64,000 nt of DNA from Methanotrichaceae archaeon (GCA_013178225.1 JABLXE010000004.1:1-64000), one strand, 5' to 3'. Shown: positions 32,915 through 41,825, counted from the first letter of the stretch. Notes: generated by a model from the sequence alone, not told the origin. Numbers and translations: made by a program.

Positions 32915-34528
32915 ATGAAGAGATTGTTATATAAATTGGCAATCGTATGCATTTTTTTAATCTCTATTGCCAGTTGCAGCCTCGATTCCAGCAACACTGG
33001 CCTGTCCCCCATACCGATGAACCTGAAAACCGGTTCAAACGACTATGGGGCAACAGCGCCGGTGGATGCTGGAGCAGATGTTGTGACCAACAGGAAAAAT
33101 GTTCTATCTAAAAATTCCAGCCTTCAGCAGGTTGTCTATGAGGACGTCGCGCCAGCCCCCCGGCCAAACATCGTAATTATGATGGCGGATAACATGGGCT
33201 ACATGGACCCCGGCTGCTATGGCGGCGGCGATGTATTCGGGGCACCGACTCCCAGGATGGACCAGATGGCCAAAGAGGGCATGAGGCTTACATCGTTCTA
33301 TTCGGAGACCCAGTGCAGCCCAACCCGGGCCGCAATGCTGACCGGACGGCTTCCAATAAGGACCGGCTATAACACGGCTACACCCCCTGGCGTCATGGCC
33401 GGTCTGTCTCCAAATGAGACCACCCTTGCAGAAGTCCTGTCCGATGCTGGCTACAAGACCGCAATGTTCGGCAAGTGGCATCTGGGAGACGTAAATGCAA
33501 GCGAGCCTCAAAATATGGGCTTCGACGAATGGTTCGGAGTGCTGTATCACCTGAACGCCTACAGCCAGCAGGAACGAATCGGGTACGATCCGGATTGGGA
33601 GCTGGGAAGTCCGATTTACGGCCTGGTGCAGGCCAACAAAGGCGAGAATCTGAGCGTTGTAGCGCCGCTGAACTTGTCCTCGATGGCTTTGGTCGATGAG
33701 CAATGCGTGGACAGAGCCATTGCTTATATTGAGAATCAGACGAACTCCACCGACCCCTTCTTCATATATCTGCCCTTCACCCGAACCCATTTCCCGAGCG
33801 TTCAGAATCCGAAATGGGCCGGGAAGTCCAGCAAAGGCCCGTATGGCGATGCCCTGATGGAGATGGATTATCATGTGGGAGAGGTTCTGGATGCGCTCAG
33901 AGAATCCGGGAAGGCCAATAATACCATCGTCGTATTGACGAGTGATAACGGACCGACGCTTGACCAGTGGCCGGACTGTGGCTACTCGCCTTTCAGGGGC
34001 GGAATAGGCACAGCCTATGAGGGCGCAGTGCGCGTTCCCTGTATAGTCTGGTGGCCAGAGAAGATTGAAGCCGGCAGGACATCCAACGGGATCATGTCGG
34101 TTCTTGACCTGTTCAGCACCTGTGCAGCTCTGGCTGGTGGAAAGGTCCCGACCGACAGGCCCATCGACGGCATAGACCAGTCGAACTTCCTGTTGGGAAG
34201 ACAGAATAACTCCGACCGGGAATGGGTGGTATGGTATCTGGGGTCCGATCACGCTGCTGAGACTATTCCTGCGGCAATACGCTGGCATCAGTTCAAGATT
34301 CACGGAAAGACCTACGACTCGTTCCAGGGACCCGAAAGCGATTACGGGCAAATTCCGGCCGTCTATAACATCGAGATGGACCCGAGGGAAGAGCACAACA
34401 TTGCCGGAGAGCAGGATTTCGTCAACAATGCCTTTATCAAGATCTACCGGCAGCTCGTTGCCAGCATGATCGAATATCCGAACACCCCTCCCAGGGCATT
34501 TCCGAATATGGCCAGAGTATCCGGGTGA
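32915..34528 (+). CDS. secreted arylsulfatase (formylglycine sulfatase)
   Basis: This 537-residue protein starts at the ATG at 32915, where GGAGG lies 7 bases upstream. A signal peptide with a lipobox-like SIASC suggests membrane anchoring by lipid or an N-terminal helix. The sulfatase core begins PNIVIMMADNMGYMDPGCYG (metal Asp92, Asn93). The catalytic motif CSPTRAAMLTGR has Cys134 as the residue to be converted to formylglycine. GKWHLGD and TSDNGPT supply further active-site residues. The Cys-type site needs a maturase, and a radical-SAM maturase gene follows 190 bases downstream. Sulfatases are uncommon in methanogens, so acquisition from bacteria is likely (inference). The substrate would be sulfate esters outside the cell. 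Confidence 0.92.
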   Translation: MKRLLYKLAIVCIFLISIASCSLDSSNTGLSPIPMNLKTGSNDYGATAPVDAGADVVTNRKNVLSKNSSLQQVVYEDVAPAPRPNIVIMMADNMGYMDPGCYGGGDVFGAPTPRMDQMAKEGMRLTSFYSETQCSPTRAAMLTGRLPIRTGYNTATPPGVMAGLSPNETTLAEVLSDAGYKTAMFGKWHLGDVNASEPQNMGFDEWFGVLYHLNAYSQQERIGYDPDWELGSPIYGLVQANKGENLSVVAPLNLSSMALVDEQCVDRAIAYIENQTNSTDPFFIYLPFTRTHFPSVQNPKWAGKSSKGPYGDALMEMDYHVGEVLDALRESGKANNTIVVLTSDNGPTLDQWPDCGYSPFRGGIGTAYEGAVRVPCIVWWPEKIEAGRTSNGIMSVLDLFSTCAALAGGKVPTDRPIDGIDQSNFLLGRQNNSDREWVVWYLGSDHAAETIPAAIRWHQFKIHGKTYDSFQGPESDYGQIPAVYNIEMDPREEHNIAGEQDFVNNAFIKIYRQLVASMIEYPNTPPRAFPNMARVSG

Positions 34529-34719
34529 TGACCTCCTGGCCTTCATTTTTTATTTGCAGAATATGATTATTCTATTGTAAACTAAATTATTAAATTATAT
34601 GGATTGAATTGTAATACTATCTGGACCTCATCTTATGGTCAACGGGTTGGCGATCAAGATCAAGGCCCGCTGGCATTAAAACAAAGGTTAATGAAGCACT
34701 AAGAAAAGACGGATATCTA

Positions 34720-35988
34720 ATGAGCAAGAAGGATACGCTTCCCGGATTTCATCTGATAGCCAAGCCCACGGGTGCGATCTGCAACCTGGGATGCAAATAC
34801 TGCTTCTTCCTCTCCAAGAAGGACCTTTATCCGGGAAGCACCTTTCGCATGTCCGACTCCCTTCTGGAGTCCTACATCAGCCAGTATATAGCGGCGCAGA
34901 AGGTTCCCCTGGCCACCATAGCCTGGCAGGGCGGCGAGCCCACCCTCATGGGCCTGGAATTCTTCAGAAAGGCGATGGCGATGGTCCTGAAGTACAGGCG
35001 ACCCGGCATGGTAATTCAGAACACTATTCAGACCAACGGCACGGTGATCGATGACGAATGGTGCCGGTTCTTCAAGCAGAACAATTTTCTGGTAGGGCTC
35101 TCTCTGGACGGGCCGCGTGATATCCACAATGCCTATCGGGTTGACAAATCCGGACGCCCCACCTTTGACCGGGTAATCCGCGCTGCCAAGGCCCTGCGGA
35201 GGCATAAGGTGGATTTCAACATTTTAACTACAGTCCACGCTGCAAACGGCGACCGCCCCCTCGAAGTTTACAGGTTCCTGAGGGACGAGGTCCGGACGGA
35301 GTTCATCCAGTTCATACCAATTGTCGAGAGGGATGAAGCCGGCCGGGTCATGGAGTGGTCGGTGGGACCCGAGCAGTACGGGCGTTTCCTCTTATCCGTC
35401 TTTGACGAATGGGTAAGAAGGGATGTGGGCCGGGTCTTCGTTCAGACCTTTGACGCCTCTCTGGCAGCCTGGGCCGGAGCTTTTCAGAGCATATGCATCT
35501 TTTCACAGACCTGCGGGACTGCTCTGGCTCTGGAGCACAATGGCGACCTTTATTCCTGCGACCATTTCGTAGACCGGAACCACCTTCTGGGAAACATCGA
35601 GAAAGAGAGCCTGGAAAAGCTCGCCTCATCAGAGAAGCAGAGGCGGTTTGGCCGGGACAAGCTTGATTTGCTCCCGCAATACTGCCTAAAGTGCGAGGTC
35701 AGGTTTGCCTGCAACGGCGAATGTCCCAAGAACCGTTTCCTGAAGACTCCGGATGGTGAGCCCGGATTGAACTACCTGTGTGCCGGCTACCGGGAGTTCT
35801 TCAGGCATATCGACGGTCCCATGAGGTTCATGGCCAACGAGCTTAGGCAGGGTAGGGCTCCTGCGAACATCATGAAGCATTGTGCCACGGGCTCAATATC
35901 TCAGGCGGTGTTCAAGCCCGGCAGAAACGATCCCTGCCCGTGCGGCAGCGGCCTGAAATACAAGAAATGCCACGGCCGGGCGGGCTGA
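34720..35988 (+). CDS. anaerobic sulfatase-maturating radical SAM enzyme with SEC-C tail
   Basis: This 422-residue enzyme is of the anSME group. The radical SAM cluster motif CNLGCKYC (Cys21, 25, 28) is preceded by the family start FHLIAKPTGAI. IAWQGGEPTLMG and TIQTNGTVID are core motifs. The SPASM-type C-terminal cysteines (SICIFSQTCG, LYSCDHFVDRN, YCLKCEVRFACNGECPKNRF) would hold two auxiliary clusters. Such enzymes oxidise Cys or Ser to formylglycine without oxygen. The last 22 residues are a SEC-C zinc motif (PGRNDPCPCGSGLKYKKCHG), which is not part of the core enzyme. Placement after the Cys-type sulfatase makes that protein its evident substrate. Confidence 0.93.
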   Translation: MSKKDTLPGFHLIAKPTGAICNLGCKYCFFLSKKDLYPGSTFRMSDSLLESYISQYIAAQKVPLATIAWQGGEPTLMGLEFFRKAMAMVLKYRRPGMVIQNTIQTNGTVIDDEWCRFFKQNNFLVGLSLDGPRDIHNAYRVDKSGRPTFDRVIRAAKALRRHKVDFNILTTVHAANGDRPLEVYRFLRDEVRTEFIQFIPIVERDEAGRVMEWSVGPEQYGRFLLSVFDEWVRRDVGRVFVQTFDASLAAWAGAFQSICIFSQTCGTALALEHNGDLYSCDHFVDRNHLLGNIEKESLEKLASSEKQRRFGRDKLDLLPQYCLKCEVRFACNGECPKNRFLKTPDGEPGLNYLCAGYREFFRHIDGPMRFMANELRQGRAPANIMKHCATGSISQAVFKPGRNDPCPCGSGLKYKKCHGRAG

Positions 35989-36129
35989 TTGCGAAGTCCT
36001 GCCGTCATATCCGGCTTCCTGGTCAAGGTCGAGACGCTGCAATTATCTGCAATTTCATCGACCGGGCCGCAAGCACCGATAAGCGTTAAATATTTGAGAT
36101 CTTTAATATCCGGCTAAAGGGGATTTTAA

Positions 36130-37797
36130 TTGCACAAGGTTAATAGACTGCTTTTCTCGTTTTTGCTCCTTCTAACCTTGTACAGCATCCTGTTTATGGT
36201 CCTGATGGACTACGAAGGCCAGATCGATAACGTAGACTCCGTCACTGCCATTTATTGGGTGGTTTCTACCATGACCACCCTGGGCTACGGCGATATTGTG
36301 TTTAGAAGTACAATCGGACACATCTTCAGCATCCTGGTGGCCCTATCAGGACTGGCCATTCTCTGGGCGCTGGTGATCCCGCTGGGAATCACTCCCGGAG
36401 TTGAGCGCATGATCAGGGCTCCTCCAACATCGGCACCGGCCAAGATCTCCGATCATATCGTGATCTCAGGGTACAACCCCATTGTGGAAACGTTGATTGA
36501 GAAGTTGACGCTGCTGAAGATTCCTTTCGTGATCATCGAGCGATCCGAGCAGGTGGCAAAGAGCATCTACAACAAGTACCCGGTGGTCTGGGGTGATCCT
36601 TCTGATAAGGAGGTGTTAAAGAGGTCGGGGATCGATTCGGCCAGGCTGTTCATCGCCAACGAGAAGGAGGAGCTTAATGCCGATGTCATCCTGACCTTGC
36701 GCGATATATCCGATGTTGAATTAATAGCCCTGGTGGACGACCTGAGCAGGTCCCGGTTTCTGAGCTACGCCGGAGCATCCAGGGTGATCTCACCCAAGAC
36801 CCTTCTGGGAACGTTCATCGCTCAGATCACCACACCGCCCAAGAAAAACATTTTTCCCGGCGCTTTGCACCTCTTTGGCGCGCTGTTGGTGGTCGAGCTT
36901 CCCATCTATCCCGGCAGCAACCTGATCGGGAAGAATCTGGGAGACAATTCGGTCAAAGATTCGGGGGCATCTGTGGTCGGATTGTGGCAGAGGGGCAAAT
37001 TCCTGCCCAATCCGGTTCCGGACGAGACTATCCAGTCCAACTCAGTTCTCCTGGCCGTAGGCGACATTGAACAGCTGTCGGAGCTGAGGAAGCTCACGCT
37101 GGGGGTGAGAAAAGAAGGGCCTATCGTGGTTCTGGGCTTTGGAGATGTAGGTCGGCGTGTTTCTCGGGTACTTTGCGAGGCGGGCTTCACCCCTACGGTG
37201 GTAGATCGAAGGGATCTGGATGTAGAGGATATTATGCACATCAAAGGGGATGCCACCCATGAGGCTTCGTTGATCTCTGCCGGAGTAAAAGATGCAGTAG
37301 GCATAATGGTTCTCCTGAACAATGATTCTGATGTAATTTATGCAACACTTCTGGCCAAGAACCTGAACCCAGGCGCGTTCATGGTAGCCAGGGCTAACCG
37401 AGCAGCATCGGCGGAGAAGATATACAAAGCCGGGGCCGATTATGTGGCCTCAGTTCCGATTGTGGCGAGCCACATGCTGGCCAGAATTGTAAAGAAAGAG
37501 GATGAAGAACTGACCATGCTCTACGAGGATCTGGAACTCAAGCTGTTTACAGTAAGCAAAAAATCAGATCTGGCAAATAAAGCTCTGGGAGAGATCGGCC
37601 TCGCAAACCGGTTCGGGTGCATTGCAGTGGCAATAGCCAGATCAGGGGAGTATATGGCTGATCTGAACCAGAGCACCATAATAAAGGCTGGCGACATCCT
37701 GGCTTTGCTGGGCAATCCATCGAAGATTGAGGCCTTCATCTCCCTGCATGATCACAAGCCTCTGGCCAGGAGGGTTTTCAGAAAAAGTCGAAAATAA
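36130..37797 (+). CDS. potassium channel with two RCK (TrkA-N/TrkA-C) units
   Basis: This 555-residue protein has two membrane segments (7-27 and 66-90) flanking the pore with selectivity filter TTLGYGD (49-55). Two cytosolic RCK units follow: TrkA-N (107-225, DHIVISGYNPIVETLIEKL), TrkA-C, a second TrkA-N (333-450, PIVVLGFGDVGRRVSRVLCE) and a second TrkA-C. This resembles MthK/GsuK-type ligand-gated K+ channels; the tandem RCK arrangement is like GsuK. The ligand could be Ca2+, ADP or NAD. The start is TTG at 36130, with AAAGGGGA just upstream. It is monocistronic. Confidence 0.92.
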   Translation: MHKVNRLLFSFLLLLTLYSILFMVLMDYEGQIDNVDSVTAIYWVVSTMTTLGYGDIVFRSTIGHIFSILVALSGLAILWALVIPLGITPGVERMIRAPPTSAPAKISDHIVISGYNPIVETLIEKLTLLKIPFVIIERSEQVAKSIYNKYPVVWGDPSDKEVLKRSGIDSARLFIANEKEELNADVILTLRDISDVELIALVDDLSRSRFLSYAGASRVISPKTLLGTFIAQITTPPKKNIFPGALHLFGALLVVELPIYPGSNLIGKNLGDNSVKDSGASVVGLWQRGKFLPNPVPDETIQSNSVLLAVGDIEQLSELRKLTLGVRKEGPIVVLGFGDVGRRVSRVLCEAGFTPTVVDRRDLDVEDIMHIKGDATHEASLISAGVKDAVGIMVLLNNDSDVIYATLLAKNLNPGAFMVARANRAASAEKIYKAGADYVASVPIVASHMLARIVKKEDEELTMLYEDLELKLFTVSKKSDLANKALGEIGLANRFGCIAVAIARSGEYMADLNQSTIIKAGDILALLGNPSKIEAFISLHDHKPLARRVFRKSRK

Positions 37798-37885
37798 ATG
37801 CCAAAGGACCTGATTGCCGTATTTCCTCTCTATATAGTTCCTGCCTATGGAAAAATGTCTTATTGATCGGCTTTTCATCCCTCGA

Positions 37886-37950
37886 CTTCAAAGATATTTC
37901 AAGGATACTTTAAGATGCTTCAAAGATACTTCAAAAATATTTTAAATATG
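37886..37950. repeat. six tandem copies of an 11-base unit
   Basis: Units run CTTCAAAGATA, TTTCAAGGATA, CTTTAAGATG, CTTCAAAGATA, CTTCAAAAATA, TTTTAAATATG. Five are 11 bases and one is 10; units 1 and 4 are identical. The array lies between the convergent channel and Hsp20 genes. The period is close to one DNA turn, so the A/T tracts fall on one face of the helix and the DNA may be curved. Confidence 0.7.
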
Positions 37951-37991
37951 ATTCCAAGCGTCCTGGTTAATTCTACAATCCGAAAGATAAA

Positions 37992-38015
37992 AAGGCTCAT
38001 TCAATCTTGAGCCTT
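37992..38015 (-). terminator. terminator overlapping the Hsp20 stop codon
   Basis: On the minus strand AAGGCTCA and TGAGCCTT form an 8-bp stem with an 8-base loop, followed directly by TTTTTATC. The stem includes the stop codon at 37997-37999, so transcription would end with almost no 3' untranslated region. Confidence 0.7.
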
Positions 38016-38329
38016 ATTCCCTCCTTGGCCATCTTCTTGTAAGGGACGTTGACGATCAAGAAGCCGTTGTCGAACCCGCCCAAAGCTTTTTCAGCCATAA
38101 CTGGTGCAGGGAGTGCAAAGGCTCCTTTGAAGGTCACATCCTCGGACCTGGCGATTATATAAAAGCCATCATCGAGGAAGGTGAAATTTATATCCTCCTT
38201 TTTTACTCCGGGAAGATCCACCTGGATATTGAGCGTTTCACATCTCTCATCATTGAACATGCACACGTCTGGAGCAACAACTCTCTCGGCCATAGAAAAT
38301 TCACCCAAATAATCTAGGGCTTCAATCAT
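37997..38329 (-). CDS. Hsp20/alpha-crystallin family small heat-shock protein
   Basis: This 110-residue chaperone has an alpha-crystallin core. LNIQVDLPGVKKEDINFTFL is the first conserved block, FKGAFALPAPVMAEKALGG the second, and NGFLIVNVPYKK the third. It is short, with an N-terminal arm of about 30 residues and practically no C-terminal IxI extension (only RLKIE). Its oligomerisation may therefore differ from that of classical sHsps. It is monocistronic, with a terminator overlapping its stop codon. Confidence 0.85.
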   Translation of the reverse strand: MIEALDYLGEFSMAERVVAPDVCMFNDERCETLNIQVDLPGVKKEDINFTFLDDGFYIIARSEDVTFKGAFALPAPVMAEKALGGFDNGFLIVNVPYKKMAKEGIRLKIE

Positions 38330-38681
38330 TTAAAACTTTTTTCCAATAAAATCGGCATTTGCGGCGACCCCATCCGGCATTCATTTTGTGATCTGTATAT
38401 GGTTAAATTATCCGTTCATTCAGGCTCATGACGCAAGATTCGCTCTAACTGGAACATTATATGTTCTGCAATGATATTTTGATACCTATTAATAGTATCG
38501 TGCACCTCTTATATATTTTAAAATTAAAGAACTAACAGTTTGAAAAGGCATCCGGAAATCGCGACCTGGACCCAATTGAAGTTCTTGTTTCTTCCTATTG
38601 GCGATCTTGAACCGTCTTTTTCAACTTTCCATGAAACATTGGCCGCAAACGGTAAATCTACCTCTTTAAAACATCTATGGC
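38330..38681. other. divergent intergenic region between Hsp20 and the GET3/ArsA gene
   Basis: About 350 bases. An AT-rich run TATATATTTTAAAATTAAAG at about 38509-38528 is a TATA-like element for rightward transcription, giving a long leader for the ATPase gene. For the minus-strand heat-shock gene, ATTTTATTGG near 38343-38352 may serve. No further gene is supported. Confidence 0.4.
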
Positions 38682-39584
38682 ATGAGACTCATCTATATGG
38701 CAGGAAAGGGCGGCGTGGGAAAGAGCGTCAGCTCTGCTGCAACCGGCATGTGGACCTCGGGGCAGGGCAAAGAGACCCTGGCTTTCTCCATGGACCCGGC
38801 TCATTCCCTGTCTGATATCCTTGATGTCGAAATAGGAAGCCAGCCCAGGAAGATCCGGGAACATTTCTACGCCTATGAGCCTGACCTGAAGGCTGAATCC
38901 CTGGGCTTTTATCGCAGGTACAAGAACATTCTCACTGCCCTGTTCGGCCTGTTTGAGGTGGAGATCAAGCCGGAAGACTTCGGCACCATGCCCGGAGTAA
39001 ACGAGCTGATCTTCATGGACAAGCTTTACGATATCTACATCGAGAACAAATATGATCTGGTGGTCATCGATTCTGCTCCCACGGCGATGGTTCTTCCGCT
39101 GTTGCAGCTTCCATCCATCACCACCGGTTTTGTGACCCGTGTCCTGGGGGTCAGAAACCGGTGGATGGGTGTCCTGAACTTGCTCGAAGCCGGCTTTGGC
39201 GACGCCATATTGAAGGAAGTGCGGAACATGAGGGCCAAGGCCGAGACCATGAGAAATGCCATCATCGACCCCAATGTCGCAACCATATCTGTGGTTACCA
39301 TTCCGGAGAAGGCGGCAGTGATGGAGAGCCGTCGCCTTATCGAAACCGTTGAGTCTCATGGAGTTCGGGTGGACTCCATTATCATCAACCATGTGTGGAA
39401 GGAATGCGAATGCGATTTCTGCAGGCGAAAGATGGCTTCTCAGGTCTCCTACATCGAGGAGTTGAAGACGTTATACGCTGATAAGAGCATCGCCATTTTG
39501 CCCGATTACGGCACTGAGGTTAAGGGAGACTTTCTGTGGCAGGTGGCTGAGGACCTCTACGGCAAAAAGCAGCTTACCATCTGA
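38682..39584 (+). CDS. GET3/ArsA-family ATPase
   Basis: This 300-residue ATPase has the deviant P-loop GKGGVGKS (8-15), the switch region MDPAHSLSDIL, DLVVIDSAPTAMVLPLLQLP (switch II region), and NHVWKECECDFCRRK, whose CxCxxC corresponds to the zinc-binding CxxC of GET3-type dimers. It lacks arsenite-binding triad context and an arsB partner, so a tail-anchored-protein or general chaperone-type role is more likely than arsenite efflux. It is monocistronic. Confidence 0.85.
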   Translation: MRLIYMAGKGGVGKSVSSAATGMWTSGQGKETLAFSMDPAHSLSDILDVEIGSQPRKIREHFYAYEPDLKAESLGFYRRYKNILTALFGLFEVEIKPEDFGTMPGVNELIFMDKLYDIYIENKYDLVVIDSAPTAMVLPLLQLPSITTGFVTRVLGVRNRWMGVLNLLEAGFGDAILKEVRNMRAKAETMRNAIIDPNVATISVVTIPEKAAVMESRRLIETVESHGVRVDSIIINHVWKECECDFCRRKMASQVSYIEELKTLYADKSIAILPDYGTEVKGDFLWQVAEDLYGKKQLTI

Positions 39585-39980
39585 GGGAGTCATCCAACTT
39601 ATCTAGTATTTTTTTAACAGCAAAATTTTGAGTGATTAGCAGCGTTGGCAGAACCTTGCGGATGAGGAAGGCCCTCTTCATCAGCAATAGAGGTGGGCTG
39701 GCAAATAGAAATGGAGGGCTCTTCGCTAAATTGTGTGGGTATCGTATTGCAAACAACATTCATGACTTAAGGTCACCCATGTGTATGAAAATGAGGAACA
39801 CCTGATCTCTCCTCAAACCATCATCCTCGATTGTGAGACGAGTGAATGTGGTCGTTCTTATTTGGCGGGTCGAGACCGACCTCGAAAGAAAAACTGATCC
39901 CGGCAACCTTATGCACCTATGATTGTTGCCCCAAGAGGGCACGTGTGCCAAATTTTCCAATCTTGCAGTTGCTTTCGCCT
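39585..39980. other. intergenic region with no supported gene
   Basis: About 400 bases precede the IS110 fragment. Open frames on both strands lack ribosome binding sites and coherent protein features. This is likely degenerated sequence flanking the mobile-element remnant. Confidence 0.4.
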
Positions 39981-40100
39981 CAAAAGGTTCTAGAGGATGC
40001 CAATATCAAGCTCGCTTCTGTTGTATCAAAGATAGATGGCATTTCATCGATGGACTTGATCCAAGCATTGCTAAATAAGGACAAACTCTCGAATATATAA
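39981..40100 (+). pseudogene. IS110-family transposase fragment
   Basis: The 39 residues starting QKVLEDANIKLASVVSKIDG and ending in ISSMDLIQALL match the conserved central helix of IS110 (DEDD/RuvC-type) transposases. In that family the phrase LEDANIKL precedes GVSG and the ALI segment. Both ends of the transposase are missing, so this is a dead relic. Confidence 0.6.
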
Positions 40101-40194
40101 AAATTAATACCAAGTTGAGGAGCTACAAACAGAATAATTTTTAGAACACGCAACTGTTAAATATAGAAATGACCAATAACAAATGGGTGGCTTT

Positions 40195-40872
40195 ATGAAT
40201 TTTAAAGCTATTTTGACTTTGCTGATACTGTCACTATTATCAGCACCTGCTCTTGGCTCAATCGGTGCAAATATTACCGAAGAGCTGGAGCCGGAAGTTA
40301 TCGGACAGCTTAACGAGACAGATGTAGTGATCACTCCTGCAGAAGGAAACTTCTGGCTGCAGATGAGGACACTGTGGCAAGAAAATGCGCTCTGGACCCG
40401 ACTGGCAATTGTTTCCGGAATACAGGAATCGGAAGATAGGGATGTCGTTCTCGAAAGACTAATGAGAAATTACGGGGATATGGCCGAGGCTATCAGTCCT
40501 TACTTTGGCAACGAGAGCGCTGACGAATACGGAGATCTGATTGAAGGGCACCTGCAAAAGGCAATCGATTTTGCGGCTGCTGCCAGGGAAAGGGATTCGC
40601 CGACCCAAGAGGAAGTCAGTGACGAATGGTATGAGAATGCTGATGAAACGGCCCACTTCGAGAATTCGACCATCCCCAAACTTAGCTTTAGTGAGAGGAG
40701 GGCCATGTGGTTTGAGCTTATTAATCTGACCAAGAACGAGACCGTTCAGGTTCTGGACAAGGATTATGCGGCATCCATCGACACCTTTGACAGGATCGAA
40801 GAGCAGGCCAGCATCATGGCGGATTCGCTGGCTGAGGGGATCATCCGGCAGTTTCCAGAGAGGTTCCAATAA
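40195..40872 (+). CDS. exported protein of unknown function
   Basis: This 225-residue protein starts at the ATG at 40195, which has GGTGG seven bases upstream. Its signal peptide (FKAILTLLILSLLSAPALG) is cleaved near residue 21. The mature protein is acidic and helical, with the block LWQENALWTRLAIVSGIQES followed by ERLMRNYGDMAEAISPYFG. Similar blocks occur in uncharacterised secreted proteins of archaea and bacilli in which Trp/Arg-rich helices recur (family memory, not checked). The next exported-protein gene follows after 37 bases, so the two probably form one surface-protein unit. Confidence 0.75.
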   Translation: MNFKAILTLLILSLLSAPALGSIGANITEELEPEVIGQLNETDVVITPAEGNFWLQMRTLWQENALWTRLAIVSGIQESEDRDVVLERLMRNYGDMAEAISPYFGNESADEYGDLIEGHLQKAIDFAAAARERDSPTQEEVSDEWYENADETAHFENSTIPKLSFSERRAMWFELINLTKNETVQVLDKDYAASIDTFDRIEEQASIMADSLAEGIIRQFPERFQ

Positions 40873-40909
40873 ATTCCAGGGAAATTAAACGATGTTATGA
40901 GGTGAAAAG

Positions 40910-41809
40910 ATGAAAAGGATTTTTATTTCGATAGTGCTCTTAATGCTCCTCAGTGCAGGTGCATGGGCACAGCCTACACCGTCTACCCCGCCCAGTGCAG
41001 AATCATTGGGACTGCAAACGCCGCAGCCGTCAGAAGGTGCTGGGGCACCGCCGGCCTCAGAGAGTGGACAGGCATTGGTGGCTACCTCAGAAGCTTCGGC
41101 CAAATCGGCCGCACCAATGGCCATGGCTGTCGCACCTGATACCAAGATGGTTGTGCCCCCAGGGGTTTCAACGCCAAACCTGTTTTACATCCCCTATTCT
41201 CCTTCGACCACAGCGGGCTGCAATCTGGGGCAGTGGTTGCCAATGTGGCTGGATGTCAGGGGCTCCGGACCGCTCTATAGCTACGAGTGGTATCCTAATG
41301 GAAGGCTGGTAAGTCAGCAATTGGCCTATGTGTCATATCCCGGCTGGCAGAAGATGTGGTTTTACGGAGATGCACCCGGATGGCATACTTTGCAGTACTA
41401 CTGTAATGGCTGGAGCAATTATGTGTACGCATATGTCTACGGAGGGGGTCCTGGTCCGGTTCCACCAACTCCCAGTTGTCAAGCTAGGATCGTGGTCTCC
41501 TCACCATATATGACCGGTTTCTCTGTCTATGTTGACGGAGCTTACGTTGGAGGAGATGGCCGCGGTGGCGATCCGTTGGATGGCTACTACAGCTTTAATG
41601 TAGCAGGAAACCAGGCTCACACCATAAAGGTAGTTTATAGCGGAGGAACCTACACCCAAACCAAGACCTATTATTGTGGAAATACCTACACTTTGACGAT
41701 TGGATCTCCATCCACTCCTTCTCCCTCACCGCCCATAGCTATACAACCGCTTCCGCCAGTGTCTATACAACCGCTTCCAGGTGATCAGCCTATAGCTACA
41801 CCCTATTGA
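40910..41809 (+). CDS. exported Pro- and aromatic-rich protein
   Basis: This 299-residue protein has a signal peptide ending SAGAWAQ. A Pro/Ala/Ser-rich linker (22-75) leads to a domain dense in Tyr and Trp (YSYEWYPNGRLVSQQLAYVS, WFYGDAPGWHTLQYYCNGWS). A second domain with PEGA-like features (GFSVYVDGAYVGGDGRGGD, QAHTIKVVYSGG) follows, then a Pro-rich tail with the repeat IQPLPPVSIQPLPG. It is probably a cell-surface or sheath-associated protein. The PEGA-like part is a carbohydrate/protein-binding beta fold in other proteins. A hairpin terminator follows the gene. Confidence 0.78.
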   Translation: MKRIFISIVLLMLLSAGAWAQPTPSTPPSAESLGLQTPQPSEGAGAPPASESGQALVATSEASAKSAAPMAMAVAPDTKMVVPPGVSTPNLFYIPYSPSTTAGCNLGQWLPMWLDVRGSGPLYSYEWYPNGRLVSQQLAYVSYPGWQKMWFYGDAPGWHTLQYYCNGWSNYVYAYVYGGGPGPVPPTPSCQARIVVSSPYMTGFSVYVDGAYVGGDGRGGDPLDGYYSFNVAGNQAHTIKVVYSGGTYTQTKTYYCGNTYTLTIGSPSTPSPSPPIAIQPLPPVSIQPLPGDQPIATPY

Positions 41810-41825
41810 GAAGAAAAAATGCGAA

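Noticed and set aside
33104-34546. Very long (480 codons) minus-strand frame
   Set aside because: It is antisense to the arylsulfatase gene, whose signal peptide, active site and full family match are unambiguous; it is a product of codon bias.
38682-39584. Arsenite-efflux ATPase (ArsA) as specific function
   Set aside because: There is no arsB, arsR or arsD gene nearby and the cysteine pattern fits the zinc motif of GET3-type proteins; annotated only as GET3/ArsA family.
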